DNA of 9,769 bases, from assembly GCA_964641945.1 (NCBI GenBank), contig CAZXLQ010000204.1, forward strand, positions 1-9,769, written 5' to 3'. This DNA comes from JADIYM01 sp964641945. Lineage in GTDB: Bacteria > Acidobacteriota > Blastocatellia > UBA7656 > JADIYM01. The notes beneath the pieces were generated by a model that did not search any database, was not told the origin of the DNA, and saw nothing but the letters and a program-made list of their open reading frames with translations. Positions 1 to 7,496 of this stretch are shown in pieces. The position numbers and the translations under genes are program-made. The number at the start of each line of letters is the position of its first letter. Position 1 is the first letter of the stretch.

Positions 1-20
1 AAGTGATCGGAACCGTTCGA

Positions 21-55
21 CCGTCCGTGGGACGCTCGCTACCGCTCGCGGCTCA
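21..55 (+). repeat. Copy 1 of a dispersed GC-rich repeat
   Basis: This 35-nt stretch matches 9440-9474 at 30 of 35 positions. The match includes an exact 19-nt core at 33-51 (CGCTCGCTACCGCTCGCGG), also present at 9452-9470. An inverted third copy lies at 9313-9346. The repeat abuts the 3' end of the minus-strand DUF1304 gene and covers its stop codon at 53-55. The core contains a small dyad (ACCG-CTCG-CGG-type). What the repeat does is unknown; a REP-like intergenic element is the simplest reading. Bases 1-20 show nothing recognisable. Confidence 0.7.
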
Positions 56-421
56 CAAAACGGGCCGTCTCGCCGAGGCCAGCACGGCCGCGAAGGCAAT
101 TACCGCCGGGAACGCCTGCGTCACGAGTATCGACGTTTTCGCGGTGATCCCGCCAAATACGCCCGCGACGATGACGCAGCCGAGAAAGAAGAGCTTGAGG
201 TCACGCCGGTCCGACAATAGCGCCCAGGCGATTCCGGCAGCCAGAAATCCGTTGTAGAGCCCCTGATTCGCGGCGAGAGTCGCCGAACTGGCCGATACCT
301 CCGGAGTCATTGCAAAGATCTTGCGACCAACCGGGTGATCCCAGAAGAACATTTCGAGCACGAGGATGCCGAGGTGGCTCACTCCGACGAAGCCGGTCAG
401 GATGTCAGCAAGGCGTTTCAC
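53..421 (-). CDS. DUF1304 family small integral membrane protein
   Basis: The product is 122 residues and matches the pattern of the DUF1304 family of small bacterial membrane proteins. Family-like segments are the N-terminal helix followed by HLGILVLEMFFWDHPVGRKIF (split around residues 16-36) and ANQGLYNGFLAAGIAWALL at 51-69. Four hydrophobic helices are visible at about 5-24, 52-70, 76-93 and 98-116, with a short basic C-terminus, so it should sit in the cytoplasmic membrane. The biochemical role of the family is not established. The start is GTG at 421 because the family N-terminus begins there; no good Shine-Dalgarno is close (an AAGGGGAGA lies roughly 30 nt upstream). It follows the 8-TM gene by 57 nt on the same strand and is probably the last gene of the kinase operon. 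The dispersed repeat overlaps its stop codon. Confidence 0.85.
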   Translation of the reverse strand: MKRLADILTGFVGVSHLGILVLEMFFWDHPVGRKIFAMTPEVSASSATLAANQGLYNGFLAAGIAWALLSDRRDLKLFFLGCVIVAGVFGGITAKTSILVTQAFPAVIAFAAVLASARRPVL

Positions 422-478
422 GGCAGGTTTTTTTCTACGCCCGAGGCGTCTCCCCTTACACGTGGCGATGACGCCCCG

Positions 479-1327
479 CTAGCGTCGGACCTCGGCGGCC
501 TCGACCTGGAACATCGGACCCATCGCGAGCGCCCCGAACGCAGCAAGGACGATGAAGTTGTCGAATGCGATGCTCAGTATCGGTCCGGCGTCCTCGTAGT
601 ACATCGCCAGGACGAACACGTGCATCGGTTGAAGGAGTCCATAGAGCGCCACGCCACCCCACGCGCGAGCTACGAGCCCGCCACCCATCTGCAGGGCGAA
701 CCGCGCCATCGATAGACTGAGAAACAGCAGTATCGGATAGAGCAGGAAGTTCACCATCTGCGCCGAAGTCATTACGAGTCGGCTTGTCTCGCTCAGCTCG
801 GAGTTCGCGGTCCAATAGGAGAACAGGACATCGACCTTCGTGAAGAGCACGATCGTGATGACGAAGACCGCCGCCATGAGCACGAGGTCGATCGTCTTCC
901 GATGGAATCCGATCCCGGTATCGCGATATGCGCGGAGCATCCGCCACAGCGCCCAGCTCAGGAGCACACGGAACGACGCAGGCAGGAGCTGGCCGCAAAC
1001 AACGGCCACTGCCTCGATGTCGCCAAGGGTGAGCACGGACGGCAGGTAACCGATCACCTGTCCCAATGCCAGAGGAATCGCACCGATCGCCAGCATGCGC
1101 CACGCTGCCGAGCCTGCATCCGTCGGTCCGAAGAGCTTCGCGGCGCGCCAGGCCGAAACTCCGGCAAACGGCAGGACGAGGACGGCCATGAGGACGACCT
1201 CGAGCCCGCTGACGGCCGCGAGTTGGGCCCGGTCTAGCCTTCCGGAAATCGCGACGATGGCAACGATGGCCATCACGACAGCAAGCGTCGCGATCCACAA
1301 CGTGAGAAGACGTCGGGGGGCGCTCAT
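479..1327 (-). CDS. Predicted 8-TM membrane protein, unrecognised family
   Basis: The product is 282 residues and highly hydrophobic, with about eight membrane helices at roughly 8-28, 39-60, 74-94, 103-128, 145-167, 186-207, 219-241 and 248-270. A basic SAPRR start and basic loops (for example HRK at 142-144) suggest the N-terminus is cytoplasmic. I see no transporter signature, ATP-binding motif or catalytic motif, and do not recognise the family. Its ATG lies inside the stop codon of the upstream 78-residue gene (ATGA overlap at 1324-1327), with GGAGG 7 nt upstream, so the two are translationally coupled and probably made in fixed proportion. Its position after the giant sensor gene suggests it is a membrane partner or output, which is inference from context only. 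A second reading frame across the same span is arginine-rich and is taken as a shadow. Confidence 0.8.
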   Translation of the reverse strand: MSAPRRLLTLWIATLAVVMAIVAIVAISGRLDRAQLAAVSGLEVVLMAVLVLPFAGVSAWRAAKLFGPTDAGSAAWRMLAIGAIPLALGQVIGYLPSVLTLGDIEAVAVVCGQLLPASFRVLLSWALWRMLRAYRDTGIGFHRKTIDLVLMAAVFVITIVLFTKVDVLFSYWTANSELSETSRLVMTSAQMVNFLLYPILLFLSLSMARFALQMGGGLVARAWGGVALYGLLQPMHVFVLAMYYEDAGPILSIAFDNFIVLAAFGALAMGPMFQVEAAEVRR

Positions 1328-1560
1328 TCCTCAACCTCCAGACCGGCGATTTCTTCTTCGAGTTGCGCTGCCGCCTCCGATCCGAGAAAGACCCTCAGGA
1401 TCGTCGAGACGTTGCGCGCGATATCCGGAAGATCTTCGCGCCGGACCGCGTCTGTTGCGATTCCCATCTTTCGCACGGCCAGGGTGACCGCGTTCGATGC
1501 CGTCACCCGCCCGATGCGGGGCGCGAGGTGCTCGACGGCGCGATGGAGCCAGGGATTCAT
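1324..1560 (-). CDS. Small helical protein (78 aa), unrecognised
   Basis: The product is 78 residues with no signal peptide or membrane helix. It is predicted largely helical: a basic, amphipathic first half (HRAVEHLAPRIGRVTASNAV, residues 6-25), a central REDLPDIARNVSTILRVFL stretch at 41-59 and a strongly acidic tail (EEE, EVEE). I do not recognise the family; it could be an adaptor or small binding domain. The ATG at 1560 begins a plausible N-terminus (MNPWLHR) but has no clear Shine-Dalgarno. The frame is open back to the kinase stop at 1633, so a non-ATG start slightly upstream is possible. It lies 72 nt after the kinase-fusion gene and overlaps the membrane-protein gene by 4 nt. That coupling is the best evidence it is real. 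It may link the soluble sensor to the membrane protein, which is speculative. Confidence 0.7.
   Translation of the reverse strand: MNPWLHRAVEHLAPRIGRVTASNAVTLAVRKMGIATDAVRREDLPDIARNVSTILRVFLGSEAAAQLEEEIAGLEVEE
1335..1339 (-). promoter_or_regulatory. Shine-Dalgarno GGAGG of the 8-TM gene
   Basis: On the minus strand GGAGG is followed by 7 nt and then the ATG at 1327. The site lies within the end of the upstream coding sequence and supports the ATG chosen and coupling across the ATGA junction. Confidence 0.75.
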
Positions 1561-1632
1561 AAGACGCGATCTCGTGAACGACAGACACCGGCCGCGAGTT
1601 TCGTGCGGGCGCCTGATGGTTTTGACACTGTG

Positions 1633-4600
1633 TTACCGCATTCGCAATGCCTCGTAAGCGATCACTGGATATGTCAGCGCACTGCTCGTCACTCCCTCGA
1701 GGTCATTGAGCGCAAAGAAGCCGTCTGGCGGATAAACCAGCGGGACGACGAGGGCGTCACGCACGAGCACCGCCTCTACCTGCCGGTAGGTCGAATGCCG
1801 GGCCGCCGGATCGATCTGTTCGCGCCCGCGCTCGATGAGACTGTCGAGCTCGGCAGACCCGAACATCCATCCATAGGCTCCTTCAGCACGATTGATCAGC
1901 CCCATCAGCAGGCTGTCCGTATCCGGATAGTCGATCACCCAGCTCGTGAGGACGAGGTCCACTTCGTGACTCGCGCGAACGAGCTCCAGCTCTTCGGTCG
2001 TCGTCGCTACGATATTCGGACGTACGCCGGCACGTTCGAGCGCAGCGAACAGCTCGACCGAGAGCGATTGCAGACTTCGACCGAATCCCGGGGCGATGGC
2101 AACGCGAAGGGTGACGTCGTGCGAGAGTGCAGCTGGAAGTTCTGCGCCCGCGGGACTCGTGAAGCTGCTGTCGTGCCCGAGGAGGCCAGGCGGTATCAGC
2201 GACGGAGCTGGACGGGCAAATCGACCCATTGCCCGACGCACCGGCGTCTCGACGTCAAGGGCCCGCACCACGGCTCGACGCAACTCGACGTCGGCCAGCG
2301 GGCCCGAGCTCGAATTGAGCGCGGCGAATGCGACCGACAGTCGATGCGTCTCGAAGAACCGAGCCTGGAGCGTCCGATCGGCTCGAAGTGCGTCTTCGTC
2401 GGCCTTGTCCAGCGCCAGAGCCAGCGAAGTTCGTCCGTCGCGCAGGTCGGCGATGACCTGTTCTCTCGGCACTCCGAAGGAAAACACGATGCCGTCGCTC
2501 TTCGGGAATCCGTCGCGCCAATAGGCCGGATTTCGCTCGACCTCGAGCCGCTCACCGGGGTCGAGGCGCACTACGCGAAACGGCCCGGTGCCGACACAAC
2601 CGTCTCTCCAGCTCGCCGTGAACCTGCTCGCTGCCTCTGGCACGATACTGGTGACTGGGGTCGTCAGCATGGCCGGAAAAAACACGAGCGGGCGCTCGAG
2701 CTCGATGCTGAACTCCTTCTGCGAGTGGATCCGGAACCCCTCGAGATCGCCAACCCGCCCCTCGATGAGGTCGCGTGCGCCTCGAATCGGCTGCAGGAGT
2801 GTCCTGTTCGAGCCTTTCCCCGTCTGCAGGAGCCGTTCGAAACTGAACCGGACGTCTCGCGCCGTCATGGCGCGTCCGTCGTGAAAGCGCACGTCGTCTC
2901 GGAGCGTGAATCGGAACCGTCGTCCGTCATCCTCCATGGCGAAGTCAGACGCCAGCCAGGGAACGATTCTCGCGCCGTCGACGATTCTGACGAGCGGCTC
3001 GAACACGAGAGGCAGCAACTCGTCCATCCACGTGGAGACCTCTCCCGCCGGGTCGAGCGAGAGCAGTTTTGGACGTACGGAGGTCTCGACCGAAAGCACC
3101 GTCGCCGGAGCGCGCAGCGGGCCGGTGGATGCCGCAGCGGCCTTTCCGATTCGTCCATAGTTCACGAACGGCGCGCTGCTGCCGAATTTCAGTCCACGGA
3201 CGGCCCGGCTCAACAACCGGTAATCAGCGTCGTGGAAGAGCGGCACGACCGTGGCCGACTCGATCATCGTCTGTTCGAACTTCCGATACAGCGTGTCGCG
3301 AAGCGCCGGACGCGTCTCGGTCCTCGCCTGCTCGGCGAGCGCATCGAGTTCCGGCGACGAGGCGTAATGACGCAGCCATCCGGTGCGAGAGTGGAATATC
3401 GCGTGCGTGAAGTTGTCCGGGTCGGCGTAGTCGCCCGTCCAGCGCGAAAGCATGAAGTCGATTCCCGTCGGATCATGCATTGTAGCTCGATATGCATCTA
3501 CGGTGGCCGTCGAGATCTCGACGTCGACGCCGATATCGGTCCACGTCGACAGCAGATTCGCGAGGAGGTCGCCGTGAATCTCGGCGAACTTCGGGCTGAC
3601 CGACGCCACGATGCGCACACGCTCCGGATACCCGGCCGACCGCAACATCTCGATCGCCTGCTCACGTGTCAGTGAAGGCAGACGCCGTCCCGGATCGTGA
3701 CCGAGCATCCCCGGTGGAATCAGTCCCGTTGCAGGCAGAGCAGCTCTTCCGAGCGAAGCCCAGACAAGGGCACGTGTCCGGACTACGCCCGCAAGCGCGC
3801 GCCTGACCGCGAGATTCGACGTCGCCGGTCCCCGCGTATTGAAGAGCACGAAACAACTGTCGCGCCGAGGCGTGTCGACGAGCGTTGCACGAAGCCTGTG
3901 GTCTCTCAGGATTCGCTCCAGATCATCGGGCGAAAAACCGCGCGCGATATCGACTTCACCGGCACGAAATGCCTCGGTCAGGGCAGCGCCGGTGAGTTTC
4001 GGCCGGAAGTCGATGGCGTCGAGGTTCGGCGGCACCGGACCCGCGAAACATGGGTTGGCCTCGAGCACGACCTGATCGTCAGTACGCAGGGCAATGCGGA
4101 ACGGTCCCGTGCCGAGTGCCCGTTCCGTTCCGTCCTCGTCCACGACAACCAATGCGATGGCTGCCGATACGTCTGTGAGCATCGCCGGATATATCGGCAG
4201 CGGCTCCTCGAGTCGGATCTCCAGCCTGTCATCGGAGAGCGCGACGACTCCTTCCAGGGACGCGCCGGCATCGGCAGCAAGAAAAGCATCGACGCCCCGA
4301 ATCGTCTCGAACACACCGGGCAGCGCCGATCTGTTCATTCGAATCGTCCGCTGGAATGAAGCCTTCACGTGCGCCGCGGTCAACTTGGTCCCGTCCGAGA
4401 ACGTGGCGTCGCGCTGAAGTGAAAAGACGAACCCCATCCCGCCGTCGACGACTTCCCATCGCTCGGCAAGCGCGGGAGCGAGGATGCCCTGGGCATCCGT
4501 CGTCAGCAGGCACTCGAACACGTTCGCGATGATCTCTTCGTCATCGCTGGTCTGGATGGTGGCTGGCTCGCCTGCGATCACGAGAGGGTTGTTCAGGGCG

Positions 4601-7302
4601 ACCACGAGGCGTCCGCCCTTCGGCACCTTCGCAGGCTTGAACATTCCGGACGGCCGCCGTTTTTCGGCTTCCTCGAGGTACTCGCGCGCCCGCTCGTATT
4701 CTCCTCGCAGGTTTGCCACGGTCGCACCGAGTGTGAGCAATCGCGAAAGCGCCCAGTTGTCGTGCTGGGCGCGCGCGGCTTCGATCCCGCGATCCGCGAG
4801 CCGCCTCGCCTCGTCGACCTTCCGGCCATCCCACGCGATTTCCGCAGCCATGAGCAAGGCGCGCACTTCGTGGGCGATCTGTGACTCGCGCTCGAAGATC
4901 CGGATTGCGCGCTCCGCCTCGCGAAGCGCCTCGCTTGTGTTGCCCTGGAGCCGATACGCACCGGCGAGCAGGAGCCTCGCTTCACCCTCGAGCGCCCGGT
5001 CACCTTCCCAGTCGTCGTCCTCGAGAAATTCGAGCGCCGTGCGAACCGCCGAGACAGCGTCGTCGGCGCTGAAGGCGTCGAGGGCCTTGAGCGCCGCGAG
5101 GAATCCGTATTCGACGGCCTTCTCGCCAACGTCGCCCTGCGAGTAGTGATGGAGCAGCCGTGCGTACATTCGGTCGAGCCGGTCCGCGTACCGCGACTCG
5201 AGCGCTTCGGCAATCCGACGGTGAAGCGTTCGACGGCGCCGCCGCGAGATTCCGGCGTAGAGCACGTCGCGCACGACCCGACTGGCAAACGTGAACCGGT
5301 CACCGCGCCACTCGCGCTCCTCGAGCAGGCCGAGGCGGAGCAGGCGGTCGATGGCATCCTCGAGATCGGCTTTCGAGTCCACGATCGACTCGAGATCGCG
5401 CAATTCGAATGTTCGACCGAGCATGCACGCCAGCGTCAGGGTCTCGCGGAGATCCGCCGGAAGCCGCTCGATCTGTCGCTCGACGACCTGCTGGATAGTC
5501 TCGGGGAGCGAGTCCGACGAAACGCCCATGTCACTCGACATGCTGAGCTGGCCGGTTTCGTCCTCGGCGAGCCCACCCGAGTCGATGAGCGACTTCACGA
5601 GCTCGCGAGTGAAGAACGGATTCCCTTCGGTCGCCGCGTGCAGCGTGGCCGCGGTTGCGTCCAAGAGCGGCGGTCCTCCCACGATCGCTTCGATGAGCGC
5701 ACGATGATCCGCCGCGCCCAGAGGGCCGAGGGTCATTGACGCGAAATATTTGTCGCCGCGGAAGCTGGCGATCATCCGGCTCAGCGAGTGGCGTCGATCC
5801 ACTTCGGTCGTCCTGTAGCTTCCGACGATCAGCACCGGCGCCAGCCCGAGCCGTCTCACTACATACTGCAACGCCTCGATCGACACATCGGCGCCGTGCA
5901 GGTCCTTGAGAAGGAGCACGAGAGGGCGGCCGATCGCCATCCTTGTTATGGATCGAGCGAGCACGTCGAACACTGCGGTCTTGTCGTCGAGCTTCGGCGT
6001 CACGATCTCCTGCGAATCGTGAGGGTTTGTCGGTTCGGCAAACTCGGCCATCTCGCTGAGAACCGGAAAGAGCGCAACTAGATCGGACGCAAGGTCCGAA
6101 AAGTCCGCGACCTCCTGCGAAACCGAGGAGTGGTCGACCGACCGCAGGTACTCCTGAAGAACATCGCAGAATCCCTGGTAGGGGAACCCTCGGTCCTGCT
6201 CGATGAACCGACCGTGGAGGACGCGGATGCGCCTGGCCCGGGCAATCGTCTCGACCTCCTCGAGCAACCGGCTCTTTCCGATCCCGGGCTCTCCGCCGAT
6301 GACGACGAACTGCGCCTCACCGGCAACGGCGGCGTTCATTCGCCTGTGAAGCTCGCCGAGCTCGCGGTCTCGGCCTACGAGCGGCAGCGAGTCGCGAGGA
6401 CGGACGGCGCCGCCAATCTCGATTTCGCCGCTGTGGCCGACGACGCGGTATTTGTCGCTGTCGTCGAGTCGTGCTCGGCAGGCCGCCAGCACGTCGGCGA
6501 TGTCGTTAGCTCGATCAGGCCGCGCACCCGGATCCTTGGCGAGGCAACGCATCAGGATCGCCTCGAGCGCCGGATCGAGGTGGACTCCGCGAGCCGATGG
6601 CGGCGTCGCGGCTTCGTGGACGATGCGGTACAGGACCGCCTGGAGATCGCCCGTGAACGGCGGACTTCCGGTGAGGCATTCGTAGAGCACGGCGCCGAGG
6701 GCGTGCAGGTCCGAGCGAACGTCGATGTCGCGGCCGTCGACCTGTTCGGGGCTTACGTAGGCCGCGCCACCCTCGAGGGTCCCGCTCGTCGCCATCCGCG
6801 TGAGCTGACTCTCGAACGATGCCTGGACCAGTCCGAAGTCCATGAGCCGCACACGGATACCCTCGGACTCTCCGCGCGCGACCATGATGTTTTCAGGGCG
6901 CAATGCGCGGTGGACGATGCCCTGCCCGTGGCTGTAGTCCAGTGCGCTCGCGACCTGGATGCCAATTTCCAGAGCGTCGACGAAACGCAGCGTTCCCTCG
7001 CGGAGCACGGCCCGAAGGCTCGACCCGATGACCAGCGGCATGACGAAGAACAGGGCGCCCTCGTATTCGCCGAAATCGTAAACGGGCACCACGGACGGGT
7101 GATCCATCTTCGCGATGATCTGGGCCTCACGGCGAAATCGCTCGCCCGACACCGTGCTGAGGAGGTCGGGCGGAATGAGCTTGATGGCGACGTCGCGATC
7201 GAGCAAAGGGTCGCGTGCGAGGTAGACGACACCCATGCCGCCGCGACCCAGCTCGCGAACGATCTCGTACCGATCGGAAAGCTTCGCCCCGAGTACTGCC
7301 AT
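1633..7302 (-). CDS. Giant fusion: Ser/Thr kinase-like, STAND/AAA_16 NTPase, TPR-like, two SBP_bac_5 domains
   Basis: The product is 1,889 residues. Residues 11-275 are a Hanks-type kinase fold: glycine loop G19-R-G-G-M-G24, VAIK Lys41, helix-C Glu59, DFG 155-157, SPE 184-186, Asp198. The catalytic loop, however, reads HRALRPEN (131-138), so the catalytic Asp is Ala. Residues 303-570 are an NTPase of AAA_16/STAND type, with Walker A GEPGIGKS (337-344); Walker B is LVLLLKDLHGAD, with Lys466 where an acidic residue is usual. Residues 600-700 look winged-helix-like and 720-880 TPR-like. Two family-5 substrate-binding domains follow (about 895-1385 and 1400-1885). Both carry GTGPFR, LIPPG.LGHD and a C-terminal P(E)LD...YR...VVPL block. 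There is no signal peptide or membrane helix, so the protein should be cytoplasmic, like SgrR, a known regulator using this binding fold. It probably senses a peptide- or sugar-like ligand and heads a four-gene operon. The ATG at 7302 lacks a clear Shine-Dalgarno. The domain calls are firm; the overall function is inferred. Confidence 0.93.
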   Translation of the reverse strand: MAVLGAKLSDRYEIVRELGRGGMGVVYLARDPLLDRDVAIKLIPPDLLSTVSGERFRREAQIIAKMDHPSVVPVYDFGEYEGALFFVMPLVIGSSLRAVLREGTLRFVDALEIGIQVASALDYSHGQGIVHRALRPENIMVARGESEGIRVRLMDFGLVQASFESQLTRMATSGTLEGGAAYVSPEQVDGRDIDVRSDLHALGAVLYECLTGSPPFTGDLQAVLYRIVHEAATPPSARGVHLDPALEAILMRCLAKDPGARPDRANDIADVLAACRARLDDSDKYRVVGHSGEIEIGGAVRPRDSLPLVGRDRELGELHRRMNAAVAGEAQFVVIGGEPGIGKSRLLEEVETIARARRIRVLHGRFIEQDRGFPYQGFCDVLQEYLRSVDHSSVSQEVADFSDLASDLVALFPVLSEMAEFAEPTNPHDSQEIVTPKLDDKTAVFDVLARSITRMAIGRPLVLLLKDLHGADVSIEALQYVVRRLGLAPVLIVGSYRTTEVDRRHSLSRMIASFRGDKYFASMTLGPLGAADHRALIEAIVGGPPLLDATAATLHAATEGNPFFTRELVKSLIDSGGLAEDETGQLSMSSDMGVSSDSLPETIQQVVERQIERLPADLRETLTLACMLGRTFELRDLESIVDSKADLEDAIDRLLRLGLLEEREWRGDRFTFASRVVRDVLYAGISRRRRRTLHRRIAEALESRYADRLDRMYARLLHHYSQGDVGEKAVEYGFLAALKALDAFSADDAVSAVRTALEFLEDDDWEGDRALEGEARLLLAGAYRLQGNTSEALREAERAIRIFERESQIAHEVRALLMAAEIAWDGRKVDEARRLADRGIEAARAQHDNWALSRLLTLGATVANLRGEYERAREYLEEAEKRRPSGMFKPAKVPKGGRLVVALNNPLVIAGEPATIQTSDDEEIIANVFECLLTTDAQGILAPALAERWEVVDGGMGFVFSLQRDATFSDGTKLTAAHVKASFQRTIRMNRSALPGVFETIRGVDAFLAADAGASLEGVVALSDDRLEIRLEEPLPIYPAMLTDVSAAIALVVVDEDGTERALGTGPFRIALRTDDQVVLEANPCFAGPVPPNLDAIDFRPKLTGAALTEAFRAGEVDIARGFSPDDLERILRDHRLRATLVDTPRRDSCFVLFNTRGPATSNLAVRRALAGVVRTRALVWASLGRAALPATGLIPPGMLGHDPGRRLPSLTREQAIEMLRSAGYPERVRIVASVSPKFAEIHGDLLANLLSTWTDIGVDVEISTATVDAYRATMHDPTGIDFMLSRWTGDYADPDNFTHAIFHSRTGWLRHYASSPELDALAEQARTETRPALRDTLYRKFEQTMIESATVVPLFHDADYRLLSRAVRGLKFGSSAPFVNYGRIGKAAAASTGPLRAPATVLSVETSVRPKLLSLDPAGEVSTWMDELLPLVFEPLVRIVDGARIVPWLASDFAMEDDGRRFRFTLRDDVRFHDGRAMTARDVRFSFERLLQTGKGSNRTLLQPIRGARDLIEGRVGDLEGFRIHSQKEFSIELERPLVFFPAMLTTPVTSIVPEAASRFTASWRDGCVGTGPFRVVRLDPGERLEVERNPAYWRDGFPKSDGIVFSFGVPREQVIADLRDGRTSLALALDKADEDALRADRTLQARFFETHRLSVAFAALNSSSGPLADVELRRAVVRALDVETPVRRAMGRFARPAPSLIPPGLLGHDSSFTSPAGAELPAALSHDVTLRVAIAPGFGRSLQSLSVELFAALERAGVRPNIVATTTEELELVRASHEVDLVLTSWVIDYPDTDSLLMGLINRAEGAYGWMFGSAELDSLIERGREQIDPAARHSTYRQVEAVLVRDALVVPLVYPPDGFFALNDLEGVTSSALTYPVIAYEALRMR

Positions 7303-7337
7303 GATGGATGCCAGCGTGAGAAGGAGAACGTGGTTTG

Positions 7338-7343
7338 ACTATA
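7338..7343 (-). promoter_or_regulatory. Candidate -10 box (TATAGT) for the kinase operon
   Basis: On the minus strand TATAGT lies 35 nt upstream of the kinase-fusion ATG, which would give a leader of about 28 nt. No convincing -35 hexamer is seen at the usual distance. The overlapping plus-strand TATACT (7340-7345) has no gene start placed to use it, so the leftward reading is preferred. Confidence 0.35.
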
Positions 7344-7408
7344 CTCCCTTGTGGGCGGATTCCGATGACGGACCCGGAAGGGCACGGACACGGTTCATCG
7401 ACGGCAGG

Positions 7409-7424
7409 TTGCAGGCTCCTGCAA
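7409..7424. promoter_or_regulatory. Perfect palindrome TTGCAGG-CT-CCTGCAA, operator-like
   Basis: The arms are 7 bp, perfectly complementary, and separated by 2 bp, in the 194-bp region between the divergent kinase operon and the sanA-like gene. The 2-nt centre is too short for a normal RNA loop, so a dimeric DNA-binding protein site is more likely than a terminator. An extra GCAGG at 7404-7408 lies next to the left arm. It sits about 66 bp upstream of the candidate -10 for the kinase operon and about 60 bp upstream of that for the rightward gene. No regulator gene is in the window. Confidence 0.5.
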
Positions 7425-7462
7425 TGAGAGTCCATTGAGCCGGAACGCCGATGGCCGTCCGG

Positions 7463-7481
7463 TTCGTGCCAGCTTCGTGCC
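7463..7481 (+). promoter_or_regulatory. Direct repeat TTCGTGCC x2, one helical turn apart
   Basis: TTCGTGCC occurs at 7463-7470 and 7474-7481, an 11-bp phase, directly upstream of the TATGAT box. The first copy occupies the -35 position and could be an activator site or contain a non-canonical -35. It may also be chance. Confidence 0.3.
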
Positions 7482-7484
7482 TGT

Positions 7485-7490
7485 TATGAT
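7485..7490 (+). promoter_or_regulatory. Candidate -10 box (TATGAT) giving a leaderless mRNA
   Basis: TATGAT ends 6 nt before the GTG start codon at 7497, so transcription starting at the normal distance would begin at or next to the start codon. There is no Shine-Dalgarno in front of this gene, which fits leaderless translation. The GNAT gene at 8660 has a box with the same spacing. Confidence 0.55.
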
Positions 7491-7496
7491 GGCCGC

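Noticed and set aside
422..478. T-run at 427-434 considered as an intrinsic terminator
   Set aside because: On the plus strand no stem precedes it and no plus-strand gene ends there; on the minus strand it is an A-run just before the DUF1304 start.
1363..3675. Long plus-strand open frame of 770 codons opposite the kinase-fusion gene
   Set aside because: It is rich in Arg, His, Glu and Asp with no domain pattern, and mirrors the minus-strand gene whose SBP motifs are unmistakable. It is a GC-rich antisense shadow.
6130..7338. Plus-strand open frame of 402 codons opposite the kinase and NTPase domains
   Set aside because: It lies fully antisense to the kinase and Walker A coding sequence and shows no recognisable motif.
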